Shown: positions 35,065-43,751 of the stretch, in pieces
How the letters are laid out: every line of letters starts with the position of its first letter
Numbering within the stretch: the stretch's first letter is position 1
Assembly: GCA_012270555.1 (NCBI GenBank)
Contig: JAAXIC010000030.1
Span: forward strand, 82,097 to 146,096
Length of the DNA: 64,000 bases
From: Chloroflexota bacterium
Lineage (GTDB): Bacteria; Chloroflexota; UBA11872; VXOZ01
Direction of reading: 5' to 3'
Made by a program: the position numbers and the translations under genes
Notes under the pieces: model-generated
Seen by the model: the letters and a program-made list of their open reading frames with translations, nothing else
Databases searched by the model: none
What the model was told of the DNA's origin: nothing

Positions 35065-36272
35065 TGCGCGTCCTCTTCCTCACGCCCCAACCACCTTGGC
35101 CGCCCCACACCGGCCCAGCAATTCGCAACTATCAACTCATCGCCGGCGCTGCCACACAGCACCAGGTTTACGTGTTGTGCTTTGGTGATGCCGGCACCGA
35201 TCTCTCGGCACTCAACGAGATATGCAGTTGGGCAGGCTGGGTGGCGCGGCCTCACCCGGCTCTGCGCGACCGCGTCTTGCATCTGCTGCGGAGTTCCGAG
35301 CCGGATCTCGCCCTCCGCCTGCAACGTGAGGCCCTCGCGGAGCGTCTGCGCTTCATGCTAGCAAATCAGCACTTCGATCTCATTCAATTCGGGGGGTTGG
35401 AAATGGCCCCGTACCTTCCGGTGGCAAGAGAAGCAAACCCTGGCAGCGTGCTCGTACTCGACGAGCACAATGTGGGGTATCTGCTGCAAGAACGCCTCGC
35501 CGCCACGTCGCGGGCAATGGGACGCTGGTATGCACAGCGCCAAGCCCGTCGGCTGCGAGAATATGAGGTAAACGCGCTCGCGGCTAGCGACGGCTGGCTC
35601 TGCGTCTCCGAGGTTGATGCAGGCTTCCTTGAGCCACTTGCCCGCGGCAAGCCGCACACGGTCATACCCACCGGCGTTGATCCTGAAGCGCACACTCCTC
35701 AGAACATACCCCTCGCTACCTCACCCCGCCTGTTCTTCGCGGGTAATCTGGACTACCGCCCGAATCGGGATGGCTTGCACTGGTTCTGCACACGTGTCTG
35801 GCCGCTCATCCGTGCTGAAGTGCCAACTGCGGAGTTCATCGTTGCCGGCTCCGGCGCAGGCAGAGACCGAGGGTGGCTCCGGCAGCCGGGGGTACAGTCG
35901 CTAGGCCACCTCGATGACCGGGAGTTCGCGCAAGCCCTCGGCAGCGCGTGGGTTTCGGTCGTGCCGCTTCGGGCCGGGAGTGGTATGCGCGTGAAGATTC
36001 TCGGGTCGTTCCTTTGGGGCAAACCGGTTGTGACCACCAGTATCGGCATCGAGGGTATTGCCGCTACCCCCGACGAACACGTGCGCATTGGTGACACTGC
36101 GGAAGACTTTGCCGCGCACGTCGTCGATCTGCTGCGCGATCGCCTGTTGGCGCAAGAGCAAGGCCACGCCGCCAAACGGCTTGCGGAAGAACTCTACGAT
36201 TGGCGCCGGTTCACCCCTCGCCTGCTGGAATTCTATGGGCGCCTGATGGAGGCACGCCATGCCAAGGCCTAG
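35064..36272 (+). CDS. Family 4 glycosyltransferase (PslH-like)
   Basis: This 402-residue GT-B protein starts V-L-F-L-T-P-Q-P-P-W-P-P and has V-L-D-E-H-N-V-G-Y. In the C-terminal donor domain, F-F-A-G-N-L-D-Y-R-P-N is followed by P-L-R-A-G-S-G-M-R-V-K-I-L, the variant donor loop of the sugar transferases found in PEP-CTERM/EpsH and Psl clusters. It overlaps the previous gene by 1 bp and the next by 14 bp, so the three genes are tightly coupled. It should add one sugar to the lipid-linked repeat unit. Confidence 0.9.
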   Translation: MRVLFLTPQPPWPPHTGPAIRNYQLIAGAATQHQVYVLCFGDAGTDLSALNEICSWAGWVARPHPALRDRVLHLLRSSEPDLALRLQREALAERLRFMLANQHFDLIQFGGLEMAPYLPVAREANPGSVLVLDEHNVGYLLQERLAATSRAMGRWYAQRQARRLREYEVNALAASDGWLCVSEVDAGFLEPLARGKPHTVIPTGVDPEAHTPQNIPLATSPRLFFAGNLDYRPNRDGLHWFCTRVWPLIRAEVPTAEFIVAGSGAGRDRGWLRQPGVQSLGHLDDREFAQALGSAWVSVVPLRAGSGMRVKILGSFLWGKPVVTTSIGIEGIAATPDEHVRIGDTAEDFAAHVVDLLRDRLLAQEQGHAAKRLAEELYDWRRFTPRLLEFYGRLMEARHAKA

Positions 36273-37284
36273 GGTCTCACTCATCTTCACGGTGAGGAAC
36301 GAGGAAGAGGCGTTGCCTGCGCTGCTGACCTCGCTTGAAGAACAGAGTCGCCCACCGGACGAAATCGTCATCGCCGACGGCGGGTCAACTGACGGCACGG
36401 TGCCTCTGTTGCGTGCGTTTGCTGCGGCGCGCCAGCGCTCCGTCATTCCGGCGCAAGCCGGAATCCAGTCACGAGTCGTCCTGCTTGAACTACCAGGCGC
36501 CAATATCGCAGAGGGGCGCAATGCCGCCATACGCGCCGCCACCGGCGACATTATCGCCGTCACCGATGCCGGCGTTTCTCTGCCTCGCTATTGGCTGGCC
36601 GAGTTAGTGCGTCCGCTGGAAGACCGGCCGGAGGTTGACATGGTAAGCGGGTACTCGCGCCCGGATCCCAACTCTCGCTTCGAAGCCCTCTTGGCCGCAA
36701 CGACGCTGCCACTCGTGAGCGAGGTGCGTGAAGAGTCATACCTGGCATCAAGCCGCTCCGTGGCGTTCCGCCGTGAACTATGGGAAAAAACGGGCGGCTA
36801 CCCGGAGTGGCTCGACTATTGCGAAGACGTCGTTTTCGACCTCAACTGTAAGGCAGTTGGCGCGCACGTTGTCTTTCAGCCGGCGGCGAGCGCGCGCTTT
36901 CGTCCGCGTCCGCATCTGCGGGCGTTCTTCCTGCAGTACTACCGGTATGCCCGGGGAGACGGCAAAGCGAACCTATGGCCGGAACGTCACGTTCTTCGCT
37001 ACACTGCGTACATTCTTGGGGTCGCCATGCTGTGGCGCGGCAGGCAGAATCCCCTGTGGTGGGTTGTGCTCGCATTCGCGGCTGTAGCGGGCACCCGCAA
37101 ACCGTTCATACGGATGCTCACAGAGCCTTCACCGCGCAACAAGATGAGTCTCATTCCAGCGCTGGGTAGTATCGTAGCCATACGGATCGTGGGCGATATT
37201 GCCAAGATGCTCGGCTATCCGGTGGGAGTCTGGTGGCGACTTTATCGAAAACAGCGGCTTCGTCGAGGACAGGAAAACCGATGA
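36259..37284 (+). CDS. Family 2 glycosyltransferase carrying an in-frame repeat insertion
   Basis: This 341-residue GT-A enzyme has V-S-L-I-F-T-V-R-N-E-E at the start, A-D-G-G-S-T-D-G-T, the surface segment G-A-N-I-A-E-G-R-N-A-A-I and Y-C-E-D-V-V-F-D. The C-terminal 110 residues include one or two hydrophobic segments. Between the second strand and the following loop lies S-V-I-P-A-Q-A-G-I-Q, the translation of an inserted palindromic repeat (36441-36470). It keeps the frame and falls where the fold tolerates a longer loop. The gene overlaps both neighbours. Confidence 0.88.
   Translation: MPRPRVSLIFTVRNEEEALPALLTSLEEQSRPPDEIVIADGGSTDGTVPLLRAFAAARQRSVIPAQAGIQSRVVLLELPGANIAEGRNAAIRAATGDIIAVTDAGVSLPRYWLAELVRPLEDRPEVDMVSGYSRPDPNSRFEALLAATTLPLVSEVREESYLASSRSVAFRRELWEKTGGYPEWLDYCEDVVFDLNCKAVGAHVVFQPAASARFRPRPHLRAFFLQYYRYARGDGKANLWPERHVLRYTAYILGVAMLWRGRQNPLWWVVLAFAAVAGTRKPFIRMLTEPSPRNKMSLIPALGSIVAIRIVGDIAKMLGYPVGVWWRLYRKQRLRRGQENR
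36441..36470. repeat. dRS3-like palindromic repeat inside a coding region
   Basis: ATTCCGGC-gcaa-GCCGGAAT (8-bp arms, 36445-36452 and 36457-36464) is flanked by CGTC and CCAGTC. It matches the well-known GTCATTCC..GGAATCCAG type of dispersed repeat. Here it is read in frame as V-I-P-A-Q-A-G-I-Q. Confidence 0.8.
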
Positions 37285-38186
37285 GTCCGGCTCCCGTTGA
37301 GCTATCCATCATCGTTGTCACCCACAACGTCCTGGCGCTGCTGCGCACGTGCCTCGCGTCGATCTATGCCAGTGACTTTGCGGACCACTGTGAGGTATTC
37401 GTCGTGGATAACGGCACCGACGAATCCCTCGCAATGGTGGCGTCCGAGTTCCCAAGCGCAAACCGTATTCTGGGATCGCCGCACATTGGTTTCGCGGCAG
37501 GGAATAATCTCGCGCTGGCCCAAGCCAGCGGCCGCTACATTCTCTTGCTCAACCCGGATACGCAGCTCCCGCCAACGGCACTTTCACAGCTCCATGCGGT
37601 AATGGAGGCGCACCCGCACTGGGGAATCGTGGGGCCGAAGCTCATTCGCGCCGACGGGAGTCTGGACTTGGCGTGCCGCCGGTCGTTTCCAACGCCCTGG
37701 AACGCGCTTATGAAGGCGAGCGGTCTGGCACGGCGGTTTCCCGCTTCCCGTATCACTGCGGGCTACAACCTCACGTATCTCGATCCTGATGCCTGCTATC
37801 CCATCGATGCGGTAGTGGGCGCTTTCATGTTCATCCGCCGCGCGGCCCTGGCAAAGTCAGGTCCGCTGGACGATACCTTCTTCATGTATGGTGAAGACCT
37901 TGACCTCTGCTATCGTGTCAAGCAAGCTGGATGGCAAGTGTGGTATTGGCCCGCAGTCGCGGTGCGTCACATGAAGGGCGAGAGCACGCGTCAGCGTCCC
38001 GGCCGCATGACGTTCGAATTCTTCCGTTCAATGCATGTCTTCTACGCCAAGCACCAAGCGCCGCGCAACCCAAGAATCTTGAACGCGCTCGTCATTGTGG
38101 CGATCTGGCTCTTCTGTATCGCCGCAATGCTGCGCGTTTGGACACAACACGGCGCCCGCCGCGCCCCGCGCTTCTCAGCGCTTTAG
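37281..38186 (+). CDS. Family 2 glycosyltransferase
   Basis: From the ATG at 37281, which overlaps the previous stop as ATGA, the protein is 301 residues. It has L-S-I-I-V-V-T-H-N-V, V-D-N-G-T-D-E-S, L-L-L-N-P-D-T as the metal-binding region, the acceptor segment V-V-G-A-F-M-F-I-R and Y-G-E-D-L-D-L-C-Y-R. It is a rhamnosyltransferase-type GT2. A C-terminal helix (residues about 265-290) is hydrophobic and probably membrane-bound. It is followed 14 bp later by the initiating sugar-phosphate transferase gene. An earlier ATG at 37233 is less likely since it lies deep inside the upstream gene. Confidence 0.9.
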   Translation: MSPAPVELSIIVVTHNVLALLRTCLASIYASDFADHCEVFVVDNGTDESLAMVASEFPSANRILGSPHIGFAAGNNLALAQASGRYILLLNPDTQLPPTALSQLHAVMEAHPHWGIVGPKLIRADGSLDLACRRSFPTPWNALMKASGLARRFPASRITAGYNLTYLDPDACYPIDAVVGAFMFIRRAALAKSGPLDDTFFMYGEDLDLCYRVKQAGWQVWYWPAVAVRHMKGESTRQRPGRMTFEFFRSMHVFYAKHQAPRNPRILNALVIVAIWLFCIAAMLRVWTQHGARRAPRFSAL

Positions 38187-38200
38187 CAGGGAAGAGAACC

Positions 38201-39607
38201 ATGACAGTGAGGAGAGACCTAAACCTCATCTTCATACCCCTGTGGCTCGTATTCGATGCACTGGCAATCGGGCTCGCCGTCATTCTTTCCTACTATGTGC
38301 GTTTCGGTTTAGGCTGGCCGCCGCCGGAGGAGATCCACGGCTTTGCGCTGTACTATCGCCTGTGGTTTCTTCTGACCGTCGTCTATATGGTCACCATGAT
38401 GATAAACGGACTCTACCACTCGCAGCGCCACGTGCCTGCGGAAGAGTTCTTCCTCAAGATCCTTGCCTCTATTGCGCTTGGGACCGTCGTAACCGTTGGC
38501 ATTTCCACATTCTTCTGGCGTGAGGGATTCGACTATTCCCGTCTGCTCATTGGCTATGCCGCAATCCTGAGCGTCTTCCTCCTCACCTTCGAGCGCGTCA
38601 TCCTATCGCTGGCGCGCGGCGCGCTGCATCAAAAGAACATGGGGACCGTCCGCACCGTCATCGTGGGGCACGGTGCTGGCAGCGAACTCGTGCAGGCGCA
38701 TCTCAAGCGTCTCCCCCAACTCGGCTATGAGGTCGTAGGCATCCTGGACGACCATCCCGATGCCTCCCTGCTTCCTCTGAGTTACCCCTTGCTTGGCAAG
38801 ATAAGTTTACTGCCCAGCGTAATCTGGCAGTATGACGTGCGGGAAGTAATCATCACGCTGCCTACGCTTAACACCGAAGAGCTTCTCCGCATCCTCGATC
38901 TCTGCCCCACGGAGAATGTTCGCATACGCGTGCATCCCGATCTCTTCCAGTTCCTGGTGAGCACCGTGCAAGTGGATGAAATCTCCGGTCTACCGCTGCT
39001 GACAGTGAAGGAACCCCGCCTCGCAGGATGGCATCGCGTGGCAAAACGCTCGCTGGATGTCGTTGTCGCCGCTTTGACGCTCGTTGCGCTCTCCGGCCCG
39101 TTGCTGGTCGTCGCACTCTTGATTCGGCTGGATTCGGCCGGCCCAACATTCTTCATCCAGGAGCGCGTGGGGCGCGACGGTAGAGCCTTCCCAATCATCA
39201 AGTTTCGCACGATGGTAAACAGCGATCCCGGCAGCGACAACCGGGATTGGACCGTGCCAAACGACCCGCGGCGCACCCGGATCGGCACGTTCCTCAGGCG
39301 TTTCTCAATAGACGAATTGCCCAACCTCATCAACGTACTGGCCGGCCACATGAGCCTCGTCGGCCCGCGCGCGGAACAACCCCAGTACGTCCGGCGTTTC
39401 AGCACCGAAATCCCACGGTACATGGAGCGTCACCGCGAAAAGGCGGGAATGACCGGCTGGGCGCAAGTGAACGGCTTGCGCGGCGACGTGCCCATCGACC
39501 AACGCACACAATACGACCTTTACTACATCGAGAACTGGTCGATATTCTTCGACATTCGCATCCTGCTGCGCACCATCATTGCCGTCTTTAGGCAACCGGC
39601 CTATTAA
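38201..39607 (+). CDS. Polyprenyl-phosphate sugar-1-phosphate transferase (WbaP/EpsL type)
   Basis: From the ATG at 38201, with GGGAAG nearby, the protein is 468 residues. The N-terminal 150 residues form four or five membrane helices. Then comes a Rossmann-like CoA-binding-type domain (T-V-I-V-G-H-G-A-G). The C-terminal catalytic domain has K-R-S-L-D-V-V-V-A, K-F-R-T-M-V, the D-E-L-P-N-L catalytic Asp-Glu pair and S-L-V-G-P-R. It transfers a sugar 1-phosphate from a UDP-sugar to undecaprenyl phosphate, starting repeat-unit synthesis. It is the last gene of the glycan cluster, which otherwise lacks a visible Wzx flippase or Wzz/Wzc regulator. Confidence 0.93.
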   Translation: MTVRRDLNLIFIPLWLVFDALAIGLAVILSYYVRFGLGWPPPEEIHGFALYYRLWFLLTVVYMVTMMINGLYHSQRHVPAEEFFLKILASIALGTVVTVGISTFFWREGFDYSRLLIGYAAILSVFLLTFERVILSLARGALHQKNMGTVRTVIVGHGAGSELVQAHLKRLPQLGYEVVGILDDHPDASLLPLSYPLLGKISLLPSVIWQYDVREVIITLPTLNTEELLRILDLCPTENVRIRVHPDLFQFLVSTVQVDEISGLPLLTVKEPRLAGWHRVAKRSLDVVVAALTLVALSGPLLVVALLIRLDSAGPTFFIQERVGRDGRAFPIIKFRTMVNSDPGSDNRDWTVPNDPRRTRIGTFLRRFSIDELPNLINVLAGHMSLVGPRAEQPQYVRRFSTEIPRYMERHREKAGMTGWAQVNGLRGDVPIDQRTQYDLYYIENWSIFFDIRILLRTIIAVFRQPAY

Positions 39608-39703
39608 CCTATTAACAAGATCAGCTTTTGAGGGGAGACACAGAAAGTATTCTCGGGCAATACCCAGTCGATTAGCAATCGGAGACAAAGCAAAGGACGG
39701 AAC

Positions 39704-40783
39704 ATGAAGATCACCGGCATCTCCTATCGTCAGTATCAATGGCCCCGCCGGAAACCCATCCGCAACGGCATGTTCACGTACACCGACGTCACGCTATCCG
39801 TGGTGGAGATCGAGACGGATGCCGGTCTTGTGGGGCTTGGGTTGGGCGGTGTCAATTCCTCTCTCCTGGAGCGATTCAAGCCCTTGCTCATCGGCGAAGA
39901 CCCTCTTAATGTTGAGCGGCTCTGGCACGCCCTCTGGGTGCCGAAACTTGTGGGACGACGCGGCACAGAGACGCGTACGATCTCCAGCCTGGACATCGCC
40001 CTTTGGGATCTGATCGGCAGAGCAACCGATAAGTCCGTGCACCAGTTGCTTGGGGGCTACGCGGAACGCATCCCTGTCTATATTGCGGGAGGCTACTACG
40101 AAGAAGGGAAGGGTCTCAAAGAGCTAGCCGAAGAAATGGAAGAGAACCTGCGGATGGGCGCGAAAGCGGTGAAGATGAAGATCGGCGGCGCGCCTATCGG
40201 TGAGGACGTGGAACGCGTGCGCGTCGTGCGTGAGACGGTTGGGCCGGACGTGGCCGTGATGGTGGACGCGAATAATGCCTATCCGGCCCATGAAGCCATC
40301 CGTATTGCGGCGCAGATGGAGAAGTACGACATCTACTGGTTCGAGGAACCCGTTGGGGCTGATGACTACGCCGGCTGCGCCCGCGTGGCCCAAGCGACCT
40401 CAATCCCCATTGCCACCGGCGAGAACGAATACACGCGCTACGGCTTTCGCGATCTGATTCAACACCAGGCTGCCAGCATCCTCAACGCCGACGCCAACAT
40501 CTGCGGCGGCGTCACCGAGTTTCGCCGCATCGCCGCGCTCGCCGCCGCCCACGACCTGGTGATTGCTCCCCACGGTTCGCAAGATATCCACATACACCTG
40601 GTTACCGGCATCCCTAATGGGCTCATTCTCGAGTACTATCGGGACACAGTAGATCCCATGTGGGGCAAGACATTTGAAGAAACCCTCACGCTGGATGCCG
40701 ATGGCATGCTCGCGCCGCCTGATCGGCCGGGGTTTGGCATAACGCTCAATGAAGAGGCCTTAGCCAAATATCGTGTCTCATAG
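39704..40783 (+). CDS. Enolase superfamily enzyme, mandelate racemase/MLE group (first)
   Basis: This 359-residue protein has the acid-base motif K-M-K-I-G (K-x-K) near residue 165. Metal ligands follow in M-V-D-A-N-N-A-Y, F-E-E-P-V-G and A-T-G-E-N-E-Y. The late I-A-P-H-G-S-Q suggests a His base, as in acid-sugar dehydratases of the mandelate racemase subgroup. It should abstract a proton alpha to a carboxylate, most plausibly dehydrating a sugar acid. It is the first of three catabolic genes, followed by a PHP-family gene and a second enolase-superfamily gene. The substrate is unknown. Confidence 0.88.
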   Translation: MKITGISYRQYQWPRRKPIRNGMFTYTDVTLSVVEIETDAGLVGLGLGGVNSSLLERFKPLLIGEDPLNVERLWHALWVPKLVGRRGTETRTISSLDIALWDLIGRATDKSVHQLLGGYAERIPVYIAGGYYEEGKGLKELAEEMEENLRMGAKAVKMKIGGAPIGEDVERVRVVRETVGPDVAVMVDANNAYPAHEAIRIAAQMEKYDIYWFEEPVGADDYAGCARVAQATSIPIATGENEYTRYGFRDLIQHQAASILNADANICGGVTEFRRIAALAAAHDLVIAPHGSQDIHIHLVTGIPNGLILEYYRDTVDPMWGKTFEETLTLDADGMLAPPDRPGFGITLNEEALAKYRVS

Positions 40784-40809
40784 TGCGTACACAGCATACG
40801 TGCGTTTCA

Positions 40810-40837
40810 GTAGGGGCGGTTCGCGAACCGCCCCTAC
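40810..40837. repeat. Perfect 28-bp palindrome
   Basis: Arms GTAGGGGCGGTTCG and CGAACCGCCCCTAC touch without a loop. This matches a known type of dispersed intergenic palindrome. It lies 27 bp after the first enolase-superfamily gene and may end its transcript, but no U-run follows. Confidence 0.75.
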
Positions 40838-40985
40838 CGACAACACCGGCACGGTCTCGGCTAATTGTCTCTTCCCAGCGGCAGCGACACCCTCCTTAAC
40901 CCGGTGTTTGAGCGCCAGCAACGATACGTTAGAATAGGGAGGACAACTGCCAGCCACACCGACGCCCCAAACGGCGAGAAAGCGA

Positions 40986-41882
40986 GTGTTCAAGTCGATG
41001 ACGGCATTTCAAAAGCCCGGAAACTGGTATAAAGGAAACCTCCACACCCACTCGACGAATTCAGACGGTCTGTATTCTCCGGAGATGGTGTGTCTATGGT
41101 ATTGGACAACAGGCTATGACTTTCTCTCGATCACCGACCATCGCACGCTCACCCTCTTTGAGACGCCGCCGAATCCCAGCCCTGTGCTTATCCCGGGAAT
41201 GGAATTGAACGGCGACGATGAACGTGCCGGCGGCGGCTACCATATCGTCGGCCTCGGCCTGCGTGACATGCACGTACAGCCGCCAGACCTCGATGCGCAA
41301 GGCGCGATTGACGCTATCCGCGCGGACGGCGGGCTGGCGGTGCTGGCTCATCCCTACTGGCTGGGACACGTCACTACCGATCTCACGCACTTGGAAGGCG
41401 CTACCGGCTTGGAAGTCTTCAATTACGGGACAGACGTCAGCATCAACAAGGGCGATAGCACCTATCTCTGGGACGGCCTCCTCGACCGCAAGCGGCCGCT
41501 CTTGGGCCTGGCTGTGGACGACACCCATTGGAAACTGCCTGACGCCGGCGGCGGCTGGGTGATGGCGAAGGCCGCAGAATGCACACCGGATGCTATCTTG
41601 GCTGCAATCGCAGGTGGTGACTTCTATGCGTCACAAGGGCCGGAAATCCATGACTTTCGCATTGAGAACGGCGTGGCATCGGCCGAAACCTCTCCCGTGC
41701 GCACCATTGCATTCATGTCGGAACGATCGCATGGGAGAGCGATCAGATCGCCACAGGGGGATCCGATCACATCCGCCCACTATGCCCTGCGAAACGAGCA
41801 CACGTACGTGCGTCTGGAATGTATAGACTTTCAAGGACGGCGGGCATGGAGCAATCCGATCTGGCTTGAAGACATGGTATAA
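40986..41882 (+). CDS. PHP-domain metal-dependent phosphoesterase (CehA/McbA-like)
   Basis: The protein is 298 residues from a GTG, or 294 from the ATG at 40998. PHP metal motifs are visible: N-L-H-T-H-S-T at the start, S-I-T-D-H-R, I-P-G-M-E, L-A-H-P-Y-W and A-V-D-D-T-H. The family includes histidinol phosphatase, nucleoside or polymerase-associated phosphoesterases and CehA-type hydrolases. It is cytoplasmic with no signal peptide. It sits between two sugar-acid-type enolase superfamily genes and may act on a phosphorylated or esterified intermediate of the same pathway, which is inference. Confidence 0.85.
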   Translation: MFKSMTAFQKPGNWYKGNLHTHSTNSDGLYSPEMVCLWYWTTGYDFLSITDHRTLTLFETPPNPSPVLIPGMELNGDDERAGGGYHIVGLGLRDMHVQPPDLDAQGAIDAIRADGGLAVLAHPYWLGHVTTDLTHLEGATGLEVFNYGTDVSINKGDSTYLWDGLLDRKRPLLGLAVDDTHWKLPDAGGGWVMAKAAECTPDAILAAIAGGDFYASQGPEIHDFRIENGVASAETSPVRTIAFMSERSHGRAIRSPQGDPITSAHYALRNEHTYVRLECIDFQGRRAWSNPIWLEDMV

Positions 41883-41900
41883 AGCGAGGAGTATAGCGGC

Positions 41901-43034
41901 GTGAAGATCGTAGACGTCAGACTGCATCCTGTGGCTGTATCTCGGCAATACGGCACTCTCACATCGGGCGGTCAGGAAGGCCGGGGAATCCTTGATGCCC
42001 CAACTGTTACCCTTTCCTACTTCTACATACTTGAGGTTGAGACCGACACCGGCATCGTTGGCCTCGGTGAGATTTCCGACATCGATCCGGGCGCACGTCT
42101 CGTTGACGGTTCCCCAATGAATTTAGACAACGTGACGCAGAAGCTAAACTCCCTGCTTGTAGGCCGCAACCCAACCGACCTGGAGCGACTTACGCTGGAA
42201 GTGAACCAGGGCGGACTGGTGAATTGTGCGATAGACACTGCCTGTTACGACATTGCCGGTAAGGGCTACGGCACATCCGCCACGTCATTGGCCGGCGGAC
42301 GCTTGCGTGAGAAGGTCTGGGTCTCCTGGGTCGCCTACATCCGCGAGCCTGAGGCCATGGCCCCCGAGATTCAAGAGAAGCTGGACCAGGGCTTCGATGC
42401 CTTCAAGTTCAAAGTGGGTCGCGACATTGACCTGGACGAAGAACGCATCAAGCTCTTCCGTGAAATCGGCGGCAACGACCTGAACCTCAAGCTCGACGCC
42501 AACGCGGCCTGGGACGTGGATGAAGCCATTGCCTTCATTCGCCGTCTGGAAAAGTACAACCTGGCCGGCGTGGAGACGCCTATTGACAAAGAGAATGTCA
42601 CCGGCATGGCGCAAGTACGTGACGCTGTGGATACGCCTATCCTCGAGCACGTAAGCACCCTGGAATACGCCCTCGAACTCGTGCGCCACGAGGCAGTGGA
42701 CGTATTCAATGTGTCAACCGTAGGCTGCGGCGGCATCTATCGCGCAAAGAAGGTCATCGCGGTCGCCGAGGCCGCCGGACTGCATGCGCTGCTCGGCAGT
42801 ACCGTGGAGTTGGGCGTCGGCACGGCGGCGCAATTGGCCCTCGCCGCTTCCTCGTGGCGCGTAGACTGGCCTTCAGACCTCATCGGGCCGCTCATGTATA
42901 CCGACGACGTGCTCCAAGAACCCTGGGAGTGGGATAGCGGACATCTGCGCGTCCCAGCCGGCGCCGGCCTTGGCGTAACGCTGGACCCAGAAAAGCTGCA
43001 GTCGCTCCATCATCCACTTCCTGAATCGCGATAG
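41901..43034 (+). CDS. Enolase superfamily enzyme, mandelate racemase/MLE group (second)
   Basis: In this 377-residue protein the catalytic K-x-K appears as F-K-F-K-V-G. Metal ligands follow in L-K-L-D-A-N-A-A-W, G-V-E-T-P-I and P-I-L-E-H-V. The last motif has Glu where Asp is common. The C-terminal part (L-G-S-T-V-E-L-G-V-G) resembles muconate-lactonising or dipeptide epimerase types more than the first enzyme. The gene begins 18 bp after the PHP gene with GCGAGGAG upstream. Lactonisation, racemisation or dehydration are all possible. Confidence 0.85.
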   Translation: MKIVDVRLHPVAVSRQYGTLTSGGQEGRGILDAPTVTLSYFYILEVETDTGIVGLGEISDIDPGARLVDGSPMNLDNVTQKLNSLLVGRNPTDLERLTLEVNQGGLVNCAIDTACYDIAGKGYGTSATSLAGGRLREKVWVSWVAYIREPEAMAPEIQEKLDQGFDAFKFKVGRDIDLDEERIKLFREIGGNDLNLKLDANAAWDVDEAIAFIRRLEKYNLAGVETPIDKENVTGMAQVRDAVDTPILEHVSTLEYALELVRHEAVDVFNVSTVGCGGIYRAKKVIAVAEAAGLHALLGSTVELGVGTAAQLALAASSWRVDWPSDLIGPLMYTDDVLQEPWEWDSGHLRVPAGAGLGVTLDPEKLQSLHHPLPESR

Positions 43035-43071
43035 GAAACCCTGCCACTCCGCGACCAGCTTACTTGTGACG

Positions 43072-43101
43072 TTGACACTCCCGCCGCTCCATTGCTATCC
43101 T
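43072..43101 (+). promoter_or_regulatory. Candidate promoter of the rplU-rpmA operon
   Basis: TTGACA (43072-43077, perfect consensus) and TATCCT (43096-43101) are separated by 18 nt, giving a leader of about 90 nt before rplU. A small ATTGCT/AGCAAT dyad overlaps the -10. Predicted by eye. Confidence 0.5.
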
Positions 43102-43199
43102 AAGCAATGCAGGGCTGTACGGACCTCTGGGTTTGTATGCTCTGAATTATGTTGTTTGGGTCTTGGCAAGCGCAAATAAACTGAATGTTGAGGAACACA

Positions 43200-43511
43200 G
43201 TGTTCGCAGTCGTTGAAGTAGCCGGAAAACAATACCGTGTGAGCCCCGGCGACCGTATCGCGGTTGAAAGGCTAGACGCAGCGCCGGGCAGCGAGATTTC
43301 TCTCGATTCTGTCTTGTTGACCTCCACCGACGATGGCGTTACCGTCGGTACGCCGGTGATCGACGGAGCAAGCGTACGCGCCCAGGTAGTGAGGGAAGAA
43401 AAAGACACCAAAGTGCTCGTTCTCAAGTACAAGCGCAAGAACCGCTATCGGCACCTCTCGGGTCACCGCCAGAAGCACACTGTGCTTGAGATCGATTCTA
43501 TCAACGTCTAG
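43200..43511 (+). CDS. rplU: Ribosomal protein bL21
   Basis: The GTG at 43200 with GAGG 6 nt upstream gives a 103-residue protein beginning M-F-A-V-V-E-V-A-G-K-Q-Y-R-V, the normal L21 start and length. An ATG 15 bp earlier gives five extra residues and is less likely. The C-terminal basic segment K-Y-K-R-K-N-R-Y-R is the rRNA-binding part, and G-H-R-Q-K-H-T the usual ending region. It belongs to the large ribosomal subunit. It is followed by rpmA, as usual, but with an unusually long spacer filled by repeats. Confidence 0.97.
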   Translation: MFAVVEVAGKQYRVSPGDRIAVERLDAAPGSEISLDSVLLTSTDDGVTVGTPVIDGASVRAQVVREEKDTKVLVLKYKRKNRYRHLSGHRQKHTVLEIDSINV

Positions 43512-43543
43512 GAGGCCCTCCGCACAACCCAAGCCGGCAAGCG

Positions 43544-43696
43544 GCAAGACTCCCTCTCCCTGTGAAGTGGACTGGGGCGAGATATTCGTGCCGCAAGCAG
43601 CAAGACTCCCTCTCCCTGTGAGGTGGACTGGAGTGAGATATTCGTGCCGTAGGCAGCAAGACTCCCTCTCCCTGGGGAGAGGGCCGGGGTGAGGGG
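43544..43696. repeat. Tandem 56-bp repeat derived from family B
   Basis: Units at 43544-43599 and 43600-43655 are nearly identical. A third (43656-43696) starts the same way, then continues as the standard family B element with GGTGAGGGG. Each unit has GCAAGACTCCCTCTCCCTG and a tail ending in GATATTCGTGCCG. The array lies inside the rplU-rpmA spacer. Confidence 0.85.
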
Positions 43697-43751
43697 AAAC
43701 GGCGCGAACCCAGCCCGATTCCAACTGTACAGATTAAGGAGCAACAAGGAC

